DNA of 64,000 bases from Muscardinus avellanarius (GCA_963383645.1 OY726571.1:75995860-76059859); one strand, 5' to 3'. Shown: positions 35,408-47,797, numbered from the stretch's first letter. The notes: a model not told the origin generated them from the letters alone. A program made the numbers and translations.

Positions 35408-35555
35408 TTTTTGTGTGTGTGGGTCTAAAGGATGGAACCCAGGGACATTTGACCTCCAAGCTACATTCCCTGCCCTGTTTTTTATTTCTTATTTTGAAAC
35501 AGGGTCTCACTAAGTTGTGGAGGGCCTCTCTAAGTATCTGAGGCTGTAGAGCATT
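35408..35555 (-). mobile_element. B1-dID SINE, 5'-truncated
   Basis: GGATGGAACCCAGGGACATT, GAAACAGGGTCTCACTAAGT, then loss of the B1 head after TGAGGCTGTAGAGC. Confidence 0.85.
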
Positions 35556-35689
35556 TTAAGAAAAAAAAACTTCCTCATAAATCAGCTTCCTTTATCTTAC
35601 TTTTAGTATAATCAGCAACTATACCTCAAACTGTGAAGGAATAGATGAGAACATTCCCTTCAAATACAGAAGTTGTCATCTTAGATGGA

Positions 35690-36215
35690 AAGCAAGACCC
35701 AACTCCATACTATTTATAAAAATGTACATTAAGTATAAATATACAGATAAGTTCAAGGAAGGATGATGGGAAAATATATCATGCAATCTCTAAACACTAG
35801 AATGCTGGTACTGGAGTGGCTATTAATATACCAGGTAAAGTAGACTTCAGGAGAGAGTATTACAAGGAATAGGGAGGGACCAGTTTATCTAGAAGATAAA
35901 GTATGCCTATGTTTACACCTCAAAATGAATTTAAAAGAACATGAAGCAAACTGATAGACCAGAAAGAAGAAATAAATTTACTATTACCGTCAGAAGTAGC
36001 AATGCTCCACTCTTAGTACTTCAAATAATAACAGAATCAATAAGTATACAGAAGATTTAACACTATCAACAATATGGACCTAATCAACATATATAGAATA
36101 ACTTGAACCTTCAGAATATACATTCTTTTTGAGTATCTGCAAAATATTGACAGAGACAGGCTATAGGTGCTTCATGAAACAAGAATCAATAAGCTTAAAA
36201 ATGACTGAAATATGA
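35690..36215 (+). mobile_element. Old L1 ORF2 fragment (endonuclease region)
   Basis: AGCAAGACCCAACTCCATAC, TGGAGTGGCTATTAATATAC, AAAGTAGACTTCAGGAGAGA and TATGGACCTAATCAACATAT are the diverged equivalents of L1 ORF2 endonuclease-domain sequence in forward orientation. All frames are interrupted. Confidence 0.75.
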
Positions 36216-36753
36216 AAACAGGCCACCAGCCCAAGCTTCCACCAGAGCCAGTATGTCTGTGTTCCAATTTCACAAAGATCAGTACACAACTTGTTATTGA
36301 ACTAACACTGATTATCTCATGATCAATACATTTAACTTGGGTACATTAGATTAGCAAAATAGTTAACTGGCCATCAATGGTATGGGACTTTCTAACCCAG
36401 GAAAAACAAGTTGAAGGGAAAAAAAAGTTAATGGGGGAGTCAAGGAAGAGACACACATCTGTATGCATTACATCTTTCTGTCACTCAATAGCCATTCAAC
36501 TGTTTGGGTAGGTCTAGGTGGACATAAGACTGGCTACTGCCTACTTTCCCCACACTTTTCCACTATCATTATGCTGGAGCTTCACTGATCCTTTGGCTAT
36601 ACACTGACCTTGCTAAGCTTGTTGAATTGCCATTCCTCCTGTCACCACCCTCTCTCAGTCTCCTGGTTGGGAGGTCTACTTAGAGCATGCTTTTGAAAAT
36701 AACTGCCTCTTCCCTTCTATACCAGTTGCTGTCTGTAATCTGTTTTCCTTTTT

Positions 36754-36756
<3 letters not shown>
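36216..36756. other. Unique DNA
   Basis: Nothing recognised. Confidence 0.45.

Positions 36757-36797
<41 letters not shown>
36757..36797. repeat. (AT)n microsatellite
   Basis: About 20 uninterrupted AT units. Confidence 0.97.
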
Positions 36798-36798
<1 letters not shown>

Positions 36799-37154
36799 TC
36801 TTGAAATAATCTAATTTGTGTATTCATTTGATGGTTTATGTTTCTGTTACTGGAATGCAAATGTGTAGGACAGGGACATTGTCAGGCTTGTTTACTGGCA
36901 TATCTTGGGAGCCTAAAGCAATGATTTTCATGGAAAGCTTTTCATAAATATTTGTTAAGTGAATAAATACACTGAAAAAAACAGCACTTTGATTAAATGT
37001 ATGAGAAAAATCAGGTGGACTATACTTTAAATTTATGTTTTATAATGACTAATATGTTTTGTTGTAAAATAGCTGAAAAAATATATAATTTATAAAAAGG
37101 TCATGGAAGTCACTAACTAGAGGTAAAATATGCTAAATTTTGTGACTGTTTCAG

Positions 37155-37560
37155 TCAGTATTCTTATTGCTATACTCTAAAACAACTGGCCACACGATTT
37201 AGAGGAAAGAAGATTTATTTGTTCATATGTTTAGAGATTTCAGAATTTCAGTCCATGTTAGTCTGCATCTGCAGAGTTCAGTGGATGGCAATGAGAAGCA
37301 GAGAGAGGGAGAAGGCAAAGGCTCTGCTCTCAAAATAGGAAGGTCAGAAGCAAGAGAGAGCAAGTATGGAGATTCAACATACAAGCATAATACCACACCC
37401 CTAGGGACTCACCTCCTCCAGCCACATCCCACCTGCCTAGGTAACCACCCAGTATATCATTATAATGAATTTATCCACTAATGAGATTACAACCTTCATG
37501 GCTTAGTTATATTAACTCTTAACACTAATCTATGAGCTCTTCAGGGGATATTCTATATCT
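37155..37560 (-). mobile_element. ERVL-MaLR LTR, copy A
   Basis: TTATTGCTATACTCTAAAAC, GAAGATTTATTTGTTCATAT, ACCTCCTCCAGCCACATCCC, ACCTGCCTAGGTAACCACCC and ATGAGCTCTTCAGGGGATAT give the MaLR LTR in reverse. A relative of the LTR at 43715. Confidence 0.72.
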
Positions 37561-37632
37561 AACTGTACACTGTTCTGATTTCTATCTCTACCTCCTCCTT
37601 TCTGTTCCTGCCCCATGAGGAATATCCCAATG

Positions 37633-37722
37633 GTACATTACTGGTACTTGTCTATATAGACAAGTACCAGTAATGTACAAGAGAAAATTATATGATATAT
37701 ATATATATCATATATTTTTCTC
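37633..37722. repeat. Two adjacent long palindromes
   Basis: 37633-37678 is a perfect 46-bp palindrome with no loop (arms of 23 bp centred on CTATATAG). Two bases later, 37681-37722 is a 42-bp palindrome with one mismatched pair, centred on an AT core (GAGAAAA arms). Both could extrude as cruciforms. Confidence 0.97.
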
Positions 37723-38862
37723 AATTTATTCAATATTTCTATAGAGAATTGTTTTTATTGTCCACATCATATTCAATTTCAAGTTGATATGTACCTGCTT
37801 CTTTATTGTTAAAATTAACTTTTTTGTCCAGTTTCCTCATCTACAAATTATGAAAATAAACCGTCCTTTTCCTATGGGTATTATAAAAAATAAAATATTT
37901 AATGAAAAAAAATTAATAAAAATGTAATTGTTTAGAACATTTCCTGGCATGTAGTGATGATAATAACTATTAATATTACTAATTTTTAAGCTCAATATAT
38001 AAAACTTTAGGAGAGTACAGGCCCTAGGTAGTCATGAAGACAACATGTAAAACTTCAAGAACATGTGTTTCTTATTTGAGGTACTATATTGATTGACACT
38101 GAGGTAGCTTGGAGATAGAGTCTAATTATTAACAAATAGCCTGAACCTTTTAAGTGATAAATAAAATTCCTTATACAGGAGTATTTTTTTCAGGAGTCTT
38201 AATTTTTGTAATTTAGTATATAATTAATTTATTTCTTGTAGGTGGAAAGAGATGGAGTCATCTCTTTGATATAAGGCATCCATTACCTTAGTACTCATAA
38301 TACTTAGCTTAGTACATTAATTAAGTAGGTAATATACTTAGTACATTACCTGTACTTTATAATACTTAGCCTTACTTCTAAACTATTAATGAACTACAAT
38401 ATTGCTGATTAACATAAGTATTAATGAACTATTTCTATACACTACCAAACATAATTATTTGGAGAAAAGACACTGATAATAGAAAAATTTATGGCATTTC
38501 TTACTCTATTCTACCTTTCCTGGGTAGCTTATTCTGCCCTTTCTTCATTAATGAGTCCTTTCTTTATTAGAAGTTAGACTCCTTACCAATTACTATATTG
38601 TCTTAGTAAGACTGCTTCTCCCTGTCTAGAGTTTCTGATGTGGAATTCTACAGTGTCTTCACAGGACATTTTTTTGTTTGTGCCAAACCCAGATTCATGT
38701 TCTGACCATTGTCTGGGAACCCTCTTATTAATGGCATAGGGTTCATTCGTTATTACTGTATTTTGGGTAAATGATGGCATCTATCTGACTATATACTGCT
38801 CTCTTGATGAGTTTCGGAATACAAGTTCTGTTTCATGTTCTTAGCAGCCATAATCAAGAAAA
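37723..38862. other. Unique AT-rich DNA
   Basis: No gene is recognised. Local short duplications occur at 38290-38420. Confidence 0.5.
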
Positions 38863-38985
38863 TGAGACTCTGTTTCAAAATAAAGAATAAAAAAAATAGG
38901 GCAGGGGTTGTAGCTCGGAGATCAAATGCCCTTGGGTTCTATCCCCAGACCTGCAAATAAAAAGAAAGAAAATAAAATAAAATGG
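38863..38985 (+). mobile_element. B1-dID SINE, 3' part
   Basis: GAGACTCTGTTTCAAAATAA, GGGCAGGGGTTGTAGCTCGG and GGTTCTATCCCCAGACCTGC. Same subfamily as the copies at 16401 and 59402. Confidence 0.88.
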
Positions 38986-39037
38986 ATTAGTAAATAAAAT
39001 AAGATTTGATTTAGGTTTTTAAGTGACATAGTATAAG

Positions 39038-39039
<2 letters not shown>

Positions 39040-39081
<42 letters not shown>
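39040..39081. repeat. T42 homopolymer without an attached element
   Basis: 42 uninterrupted T bases. Neither side carries a SINE or L1 body. Confidence 0.97.
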
Positions 39082-39085
<4 letters not shown>

Positions 39086-39397
39086 ACAAGAGAAAAGCAA
39101 TAACTGCAACTAAAAGTCAATGAATCAGTAACCCTTAGACTCTTCCTACCACCTTGGCAATACGTTTACCATGCTGTTACTAAAAACAAATTATAATAAT
39201 ATTATAAAGGAGGGAAAAGGAAGAAGCAAAGAAAGGAGAAGGAGCAACAGGATTCGTTAATCTCAAGTATAAGTTTGGGCCAAAGGAAATGGGTCAGCTT
39301 CTATTAGAATTTCAAATAAATCTCATGGACTTCTTAGGGGTTGTGATCTCAATTTGAGAAATACTCCTAGAACTAATAAAATACATGTCTAACTTCA

Positions 39398-39462
39398 TTA
39401 TGAGTGCCTTGAACCCAGAGCTTAGTTCATGCTATGCACACACTCTACCACTGAGATACTTC
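39398..39462 (-). mobile_element. ID (tRNA-derived) fragment
   Basis: TGCCTTGAACCCAGAGCTTA to ACTCTACCACTGAGATACTT is a reversed ID monomer. Confidence 0.65.
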
Positions 39463-39818
39463 CATTTTCAATGTGACACACATAAAAATAAAAAGAAATT
39501 CTAAACAAAAAGGTAAGAAACATTTAAATAGCAGGGTGGAAAAGATGAGAAAGCTCCATGAACCCATCATTTATCTTCGACATCTCAACATCTCCCATCT
39601 TAATTCACCTATAGTTCTTCTCTTTATAGCCCAGCCCCTCACTTTATCAATTTGATACAAATCCTAGAAATTATATCACTGTCTCAATATGCATTTCTGA
39701 ATAGAAGACCATTTCTTATTAACATTGCAAGCTTCTAGTTAACTACCAAAACTAGGATGCAACCTATTAAAGGAAGTCACAAGAATATAATTGGCAAAAT
39801 TCAGAATGTGAGAAATTC
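39463..39818. other. Unique DNA
   Basis: Nothing recognised. Confidence 0.4.
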
Positions 39819-40016
39819 TTTTTTTTTTTTTCCTTCGGTACTGGGGATTGAACCATTCTACTTCTGAGCTACACACCCAGCCTGATTTGTTATTCTTTTT
39901 ATTTTGAAACAGGCTCTCACTAAGTTGCAGAGGGCCTAAGTAGCTGAGGCTGGTTGCGAACCCAGATCCTTCTGTCTAAACTTCCTAAGTGCTGAGATTT
40001 ACAAGCATACCCCACT
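39819..40016 (-). mobile_element. B1-dID SINE
   Basis: T-run, TACTGGGGATTGAACCATTC (internal deletion of CAGGGG), GAAACAGGCTCTCACTAAGT and a decayed B1 end. Confidence 0.87.
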
Positions 40017-40059
40017 ATTCCCCATTAGAATGTTAAAAATTCTATAGGATAAAAACCTG

Positions 40060-40250
40060 TTTTTTTTTTTTTGTGGTACTGGGGTTCCTGGAAACCCTTC
40101 TACCTCCGGGCTACACTCCCAGACCTATTTTTATACTTTTTAAATTGGAAACAGGGTCTCTTAAGCCAGAGCGGCTGGCTTCGAACCTGCGTGATCCTCC
40201 TGTCTCTGCCTTCCAAGCGTGGGGATTACAAGCGTGAGCCACCACGCCCG

Positions 40251-40252
<2 letters not shown>
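40060..40252 (-). mobile_element. Variant B1-dID SINE
   Basis: TACTGGGGTTCCTGGAAACC, CTCTTAAGCCAGAGCGGCTGGC (40158-40179) and CACCACGCCCGGC end. It is preceded by a 12-T tail and followed directly by a 41-A run. Confidence 0.95.
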
Positions 40253-40295
<43 letters not shown>

Positions 40296-40343
40296 ACAAA
40301 AAAACAAACAAACAAAAAAACTCCCCAAAACCCCAAAACACCT
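40253..40343. repeat. A41 and A-rich segment at the SINE head
   Basis: A41 (40253-40293) is followed by CACA/CAAA-rich sequence and CCCCAAAACCCCAAAA (40323-40338). A repeat of AAAA(CA)CCTG at both edges suggests that it was inserted together with the SINE. Confidence 0.75.
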
Positions 40344-41574
40344 GTTTTTTTTTTAATAAATAAATTCCAATGGATAAAATAGGATTATGGAAAAAGGTAT
40401 AAGTTAAAAGCAAAATTTTATTCTACTCAACAATTCTGAGGCAATTGAGAAAATGTGAACAGACTGAATATTTGATAATATTATAAAATATTAAGAAACC
40501 ATTGTGGGTTTTTTGGTTATTTTTTTTAAATATAGGTGAGATGATGGTTCTATGTTTATGGAAAGAATTATTTTCAATACTTTGTCATAAAAAACAGTAA
40601 ATATTCACTTTTCTGGGAAAATCATTAACCCAAACAGAATGAATCTTAACTGAAAGGTAGCTCTTTTATTTCTGTGGCAATCTTTATTTCCTATGAATAA
40701 CAAAAAATGAAAATGAAGTGTGAATTAAAACACATCCTGAGTTCTAAGATAAACCTATTGATTTATAATTCCTAAGGTAAACCTGTTGATTTCCAATTCC
40801 AGTTTCCAATTTGAGGAGACAAGAGCTAGTATCTTTCCAAGGGTTAAATAACAGAGCAAAGAAGCTATTTTATTCACTAAATGAATTTCTTCAGAATTAA
40901 TATATCTAGTAAACAATGCTGGGTTTGGCAGTATTTCTCAGTTTTTGTGATTTTGGCCTTTTTAAAAGTAGAGAAACCTGTAATTTTACAAATCTAATTC
41001 ACACACCCTCCTCTATCCTAAAGGGATGGCAGAGGCATTGGAAAAGGACAGAGAAGATTCATGGGACTGTTTTTCCCCAAGCTTTTCATTCCATGCCACA
41101 TATTTAAATAAAACGCTGAGATGGGGAGTGATGAGTCTCTCAAGAAAATAAATACGGCGCACTCATTAGAAGGCTCGTTAAGAATAAAGTTCAGGAGGGG
41201 CTCTGAGAACAGACTGTTACCCTGGTATTTATTAGGACAAAATACTCTTTTTAATGGGGCACCCAAAAGGCTCTCTGCTATGTTTATTCCTAGGCATTAG
41301 TGCTTTACTAACTTCAGCTTTGTCCTTCTTTCTGCCTCAGTGAACAGCTGACAGGAGCAGCCCTGCGTGCCAGGCTGCTGTGACCTCGCTCTTCTTGCCT
41401 TGACTTGGGAGTCCCTGTGCTTCTAGTCTGAGAGCGCACCTGAAAACCAGACCTTCCTGTAGCCTAGTGACAACTGAAGCCCCGCCACCATCCTTTACTG
41501 CTTACCTAATGTTCTCAGTCCCTCATCTTTTCTTCCATTTGACATACAACTCTCTAGCTGAGATTCTTAAGATG
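40344..41574. other. Unique AT-rich DNA
   Basis: No gene is recognised. A short local duplication occurs at 40745-40790 (TAAACCTATTGATTTATAAT against TAAACCTGTTGATTTCCAAT). Confidence 0.5.
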
Positions 41575-41797
41575 GACACTGGAGAACTTTTGCTTTAAAG
41601 GAGTAGTTACTATAGGTAGAGAAAAATTTCAGCTTTGTGACCCACAAAGTCTTTGTTGCAACTCTGCGGTTGTAGTGCAAAAGCAACCATAGACTATAGC
41701 TAAATGAATGGGCAGGGCTGTGTTCTAATAAAACTTTATTTACAAGAACAAGTGGTGGGCCAGATTTCACCCATTGGCTGTATTTTGCTGATCTCCC
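41575..41797. mobile_element. hAT-type non-autonomous DNA transposon relic
   Basis: TTGCAACTCTGCGGTTGTAG, AAAGCAACCATAGACTATAG, GGGCAGGGCTGTGTTCTAAT, AAAACTTTATTTACAAGAAC and GGCCAGATTTCACCCATTGG match the reversed interior and terminal repeat of a widespread mammalian hAT-Charlie MER element. No transposase is present. Confidence 0.8.
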
Positions 41798-43714
41798 TCC
41801 ATTTTAGTGACCTGAAAGGAAAATTCCATTGTTCTTACAAAAGTAACCATGGAGCTTTAACCAAATAGTTTAAACTTGATTCCCTCCATAACTCATCAAG
41901 TCACTTTTTAGTGTTTGCTATGTGCTAGGCTCTGTGCTGGGCAGTGAAAATTTGGATGCATGAAACCCAAGGAGCTCATAACCAAATTGAGACCAATGAA
42001 CAAGTACAATGTGATGTACTTAGGCACAGTGGACAAGTGGGTGTATGAAACCATGGGTCAAGGTGGAATGGAGATTCCTGAGACTTAAGGGCATTCAGAT
42101 TTACCAGGCAGAGAGCACTTGGAGATGAAATAGTTTAAGCAAACATGTAGAGGCCCAAGGAAATATTCATGCTCCTAGACCCTTGAGTATTCAAATGTCA
42201 CAGCAGTGTGAGTGTATGTGCTTAAGGAAGCAGGTTATGGGGATGATGGAGAGGATGGTTAGAAAGAGAGGGGACAGACAGGTAGGAAAGTCGAGCTCCA
42301 TTTTAAGGTGTTAGCATATGGGGAATCATGAAGAGTTTTCAGCATAGAAACACCCTGGTCATATTTACCTGCTACTCATGGGAAACTGTGGGTGATCTAA
42401 TCCATCAGCTTTGACTTTGAAAGCTTTGACTTTCCCCCAGAGAAGCTGGCAAAAATAAACAGACGTTCACAGGACTCAGATCCAGAGAGCCAAAAAAGGC
42501 AACTTGAAATTGTTTGAATATTCGTCCTGTTCTCTCTCTGCTTGAGTTCCCTGGACCAACTGCCTGGGCAGTGAGTGTGAAATGTTCATTTTCTGCAGAA
42601 AAAAAAAAAAGCTCACTTAGCTCTGAGATAAGAGGGAGAGAATCTTGGGGATTAATGATTCCAATACCTATAGTTATCAGCTTCCTTTTGAGCATGAGTT
42701 GAGGCTGGGAGGAGTCCCCTGTCCTCAATACCAAACCCACCCAGCCTCTACCTCATCTAAAATTATACACATGCAGGTGTGACTCCTGGAGGTCAATCCT
42801 TGCCCTCTCTAGCCAAGGTATTTTAAAATGCAAATACTCCTAGGGAGTGTGATAGATTATGTCAATCATCACCTGGTATAAATGAGGATATAAATCTGAT
42901 AGGGACTCAGGAAACCCCCCAGAAAGGACTCGAGAAGAGACTTTTAACATCAGAGAAGGACTGCAAAACCAGAGATGTAGAAAGCAATGGACAAAGACCG
43001 ACTTTGGCTACTTCTCAGTATCGCCTGGGGCAGCGCTGAGCATAATAAGGTGGAGAAGGACGGGCATAAAATAGCCACTGATTAATAAACATGGGCAGGA
43101 GAAGTGTGTGTTTTCAGACTCAATGGAATTTTTACTGCCTACCAATTCCAGAGCCAATTTGTACAGCTGTCTGGGAGCGTTCAGTGTGTGAGAAGCAGAC
43201 ACAGGGAAGGGGAGGAAGACAGTTAGGAGGCTGAAGATGCTTCAGACAAGGAACTGGCTGCAAATGACAACTGAATGGGCCCCCTCCCCTTACTTCTGAC
43301 AGTTCTTATTCTTCTCCCAACAAGCTTCTACTTGCGGCTTTGTCTTTTGAATGGAATGTAAAATGAAAGTGCTTGGATGAATAAGCAGAGACTCTTTATC
43401 AAGGAGGGTTAGCACCCAGCTTCTGTGGGCTTGGTATGTATTCCTATGTGATGCCCATTGGTGAGGGATGCATGGGCACATTCTTTATCTCATGACAAAG
43501 TAACCGTCTGTTGGACCACAGACTGAAACTCGTGGGTTGTCTCTCTACTTTTGGAATTGTTGTAGTGAACTGTAGACTCTTCTGAAGGTGATTTCTGACT
43601 ATAAAAAACCAAAAGGAGATAAAACAAAAAAGCAAAAACTAAACAGTTTAACCCAAAAAAACAAAAACACAGCCTTTGTTCTCACTTGATTGACATTCAT
43701 ATATTAAATATTGT
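41798..43714. other. Unique DNA with an ancient repeat trace
   Basis: TGTTTGCTATGTGCTAGGCT (41914-41933) followed by CTGTGCTGGGC is typical of an ancient interspersed repeat. Otherwise no gene or element is recognised. Confidence 0.45.
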
Positions 43715-44150
43715 CTTATTCAGCATCCTCACTGCTATGACCCCCCTAAAACTTGATGACAATAACTTAGAGGAAGTCAATTTATTTGCTCATGGTTTCT
43801 GGAGATTTCAGTGGTTCAGTCTATGTTAGGCCAAGTGAAGTCTATGTAGTTCAAAGTATGATGTGGGAGGAGAGATAAGACTCTGCTCTCTTATCATGGA
43901 GGCTGCAGGCAAGAGAGTGCTCATGAGAAGAGGACCCATGTACACACAATTCCCAAAGGCCATATCTCCATTGACTCATGTCTTTGAGCCATACCACACC
44001 TGCCTAGGTTACTACCAACTAAATCCATTACACTGGACTTATTCATCAATGATATTAGAACCCTCATAATTCAGTTCCTTTACCTCTGAACATGCCTGCA
44101 TTAATACATGAGCTCTCCCAGGAGAGAACCCCCCCCTTTCAAACCATAGC
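43715..44150 (-). mobile_element. ERVL-MaLR LTR, copy B
   Basis: CAGCATCCTCACTGCTATGA, CAATTTATTTGCTCATGGTT, CCACACCTGCCTAGGTTACT and ACATGAGCTCTCCCAGGAGA. Same family and orientation as 37155-37560. Confidence 0.72.
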
Positions 44151-45014
44151 AAATATTGAACCACATTTATTACAGCGCTTCTCCACAGAAATGCCCTGAT
44201 TAAGTACTGAGGAGATTCAAAGGTGCATACACTGATAACTATGACACAAGGTAGGTGTGCAGGAATGATGGAAACATATTCTTAAGTTAGACAGATGCAA
44301 GGTGATTGTCTGAATCTAAATAAGGAAAATGGAACAGATGACAGTCTTCAACCACAGAAATAACTCAAGAGATTACGGAGGTTTGAGAGAAGAGTTTCTG
44401 TGTTACCCCTGTGTGCCCATTAAGGTGATTTGGGGCACATGACAGAATTGATAGCAGCTTTATTCCTACTCAAGAAACAATCCTGAGAGTTATCCTTGCC
44501 AGCTTTCTCAGTCCATGTACAATCTACCAGGAAATCATGCTGGCTCTGTCTTCCAAATGTACCCGCACCTTTCCACCTCCCCAGTCACCCCCTCACTCCC
44601 CACCAGTATGATTGCAATGGTCTGCTGCCTGGTCTCAGGGTCTCCTCTGCAGGGAGCCTTATAATAGGTGTATGGCATCGCATGCCTCAATACCTGCAGC
44701 ATGAAGCTGTCCCTGGTCAAACCCTGTTTGATTGGAAGACTGGAGAAAGAGAAAATAGTATGGAATAACCTGACCAGAGGATGGCAGTGTGAATGGATGA
44801 GGCCACGGAGTGTATTTGCTCAGCATCTTAGGGGCTCCCTTAAAGTCCATGATCATGAATTTATATTGGGACCAGTTGACAGGAAGGACTACAGAGGCAT
44901 CACCATAACTAGGCAGAGGATGGTAATTTTAGGTTTGCCACAAAGGAACAAAGAACTGTGGGAATTGAGACTGTATGCCAGGAAGTTACTAATATTTAAC
45001 TAGAAAATTTAAGT
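44151..45014. other. Unique DNA
   Basis: No gene is recognised. Overlapping frames on both strands near 44500-45000 show no domain. Confidence 0.45.
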
Positions 45015-45435
45015 GGAACATGGAAGGAATTCAAGGTAGTGGGTGTGGGGGATGAAGGAGATGGAAAAATCAACTAATAAAATGGGGATTGGCAAAATTG
45101 TGAAGATAGTCAAATGATCAGTGGTTGCCAGAAAGAATGAATAGGGGAGAACAGGGACTTGTTTTTTAAGACAGTGAAACTGTTGTGGATGATGCAGAAG
45201 TGGAGGCCAGATGCCAGTGCACATTTCTCTAAACCCAAATATCATCAAGAGAAGGCCCTACTATAAACTGTGGACTTCAGTAACAGCGCATCAGTATTGA
45301 CTCAGCACCTGTAACAAATGTACCACAAAAATACACGATTATAGGGAAACTGAGGAAATTGCTATGATTAGGAACCAATCTCTACTTTCTGTTCACTTTC
45401 TCTGTAAAGTATAATTTTCCATAATTCAAATTTAA
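45015..45435 (+). mobile_element. Old L1 3' UTR
   Basis: ATGATCAGTGGTTGCCAGAA, AGACAGTGAAACTGTTGTGG, AACTGTGGACTTCAGTAACA and TGTAACAAATGTACCACAAA follow the 3' UTR of an older mammalian L1 subfamily. Confidence 0.7.
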
Positions 45436-45436
45436 A

Positions 45437-45449
45437 ATATGTATGTATG

Positions 45450-45483
<34 letters not shown>
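45437..45483. repeat. (GTAT)n/(AT)n microsatellite
   Basis: Four GTAT units lead into about 15 AT units. Confidence 0.96.
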
Positions 45484-45486
<3 letters not shown>

Positions 45487-47716
45487 TCTGCATCTATCAC
45501 AGCAAATAAGCCAGAATCAGACTTAGGTAGTCAAGAGTGAATTGAACACAGGTTAAACCCAAAGTTGTTTCCTGTAGATCAAAAAAACGAATAGGGTAAT
45601 ATTGTATAAAATGGATAAGTAAGACATTTTTTAAAATTGGTTTTGGGGTTAGAAAGGCCATATGTTTACTTTTTTGGGTAATAAAATGGGGGAGATGATA
45701 TAAAAATGTCAATGGGAGAATAACACAAGAGGCAGTGAGCCTAGAAGAAGAAAAAGAACCAAGGCTTGGTCTCCCCATCCAAGGGGAAAGGCAATTTTGT
45801 TATATTTTCCACAGCGTCTCTCTAATAATCTATCAGACATAAACCCAGATCATAAGAATTTCTTCTAGGCCTAATAAAAAGACCTACCGAGATCATGCTA
45901 TTATTAAACACCATGATCCCTTCATAGTGGGAATATCCTACATTTTCACCAAATACTCAATGTGCCTCTTCTTTTCCTAAGAATTTAATGGCGTGGTCAT
46001 TGTATTGAACAGTGATATTGATTTAAATGTCCATAACAAGGATTCTACTAAATTCTGTGGAATTCTCACCTGACTAATAAGAAAAAAAACCAAAACTTGG
46101 TTGTAATGTTAAATGGCCTTCTACTTTATAGAAAAAGAGCACTATAAATGTAGTTCTTAAGTAACCAAAGTATGTTAAAAGCCAGATAGCATGCTGGATA
46201 AATCTACTTTACTTTGTTAAATAGCTTTAGGTACAGTAAATTTGTTCTTTTCTAAAATTGCTAGAAAATATTTTCTGAAGTATTTGTCCCTTTGTTTGGA
46301 AATCGTATTTCAAAAGTTAAATGGGAGAAATGATAAATCAATGAATAGTGACATTTGATGCATATTAAGTTATCTCTACTGTCCACACACACCGGCACAT
46401 TAGCATAGACTCATCACTCAATTAATTGCCTTTGCTGCAGTGAGCTTGTAATCTTGGAAATGCAACGATCCTACACACAGAAAACCAGATAAGGTATTTG
46501 GGCCACATTTTAGAAATAAGAAACCGGGTTTTGCTACTGATGCATATGGGATTTCTCCTAAGTGACTAGCAGATTGCTTTTGTACTAAATCCTTTCAGCT
46601 ATTGCCATATGTTTTAAAGGAGCATAGTGGTGAGGTCAAAGTGGGAAATTCTCCATCTATTGGAGGGTATTTAATTCCTTGCTCGTTTCGATTAGATTAA
46701 AGACCCATTAGGATGAAGGAAGAGATGAGAGATTGCCCATTCAGTCCTGCTAAGAATCTGGTTTCTAAAGGGTCTTAGCAATGAACGTGCCCAATATCCT
46801 TTATGATCAGATATTTCAGGAGATGCCTCTTACTATCTGATTACCCATACTTAAGGCTGGTCTAATTGTCTCATGCTGCATTTTGGTCCAGCTATCTATT
46901 CTTTTCTGATTATCAGGAAGTAGAGAGTATATTTTTTACTGATTTCTTAGTGAGAGTTTCGATATATTAAGGATTTGTAACCCAGGCCCTGTTCATTGTT
47001 CTTTTTTGTTTGGGTTTTGAATAATTTATTCATCTGTATGACTTTATGTTGGTTCTCGAAGCTTTCTTTAAACATTCAAAATTAAACTTGAGCTTAATGG
47101 GATGGCAAGAAACTAATTCCATTATACTGCATATATTTGTAAACAACATAGCTGCATTGTTTAGAGTGGGTAGATTATAATGTCTTCCAGAGCCCCTCTA
47201 AGTTGTAGTGACGTTTCTCAATCATTAACATGTTTTTGTCTTTTGTTTTTAATGTATCTTTATTTCATGAATTATCACTTCTCACCGTTGCTTTTGGACA
47301 GTCTTGTGTGATGTGAACAATTCTCCATCTATAATTATGAAATTCGGTGTGTTAACTAGCTCCTTATTTCAATTTTATCATTGCAAAAAATATGGTAAGG
47401 AAAAAATATGAAAATTAGTCCCAGGACTTTATTTGTAATATCTTCTTTAGGTGCAATTTGAGAGCAACCATAAAAAATACAGATGTATCTCCTGCCCTTT
47501 TTGTCTCATTCAATCAGTTAACAAATAATTATTGATTGCCTCTTACATATCAGACAGCGACCAAGGCCCACATCATCTTTACCTTTATCAGATGGCTTTT
47601 TAAGAAAGCATACTAAAATACAGCTTTGTAATTTGGGTAATAGACCAGAAACAAAAGATCATAATATAAAGAGAAGCTTGGTGACTCTTTCTGATGTAGA
47701 GAAATCCCCCCTCCCC
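45484..47716. other. Unique AT-rich DNA
   Basis: No gene is recognised in 2.2 kb. AACAAATAATTATTGATTGC (47520-47539) may be the edge of an ancient repeat. Confidence 0.5.
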
Positions 47717-47797
47717 CTTTTAGTGCTGGGGATTGAACCCAGTACCTTGTGTTTACTAAATAAATGCTCTACTACTGAGTTAGAACCGTCTCCCCAT
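47717..47797 (-). mobile_element. ID (tRNA-derived) SINE
   Basis: TTTAGTGCTGGGGATTGAAC, CCAGTACCTTGTGTTTACTA and CTACTACTGAGTTAGAACC form a reversed ID monomer with both tRNA-like arms. Confidence 0.8.

Noticed and set aside
40323..40338. CCCCAAAACCCCAAAA resembling a ciliate telomere repeat
   Set aside because: Only two units within an A-rich retroposon flank. Coincidence is the simplest reading.
42860..42905. TATA-like words (GGTATAAATG, ATATAAATC) as a promoter
   Set aside because: Expected by chance in AT-rich DNA. No CpG island, initiator or exon follows.
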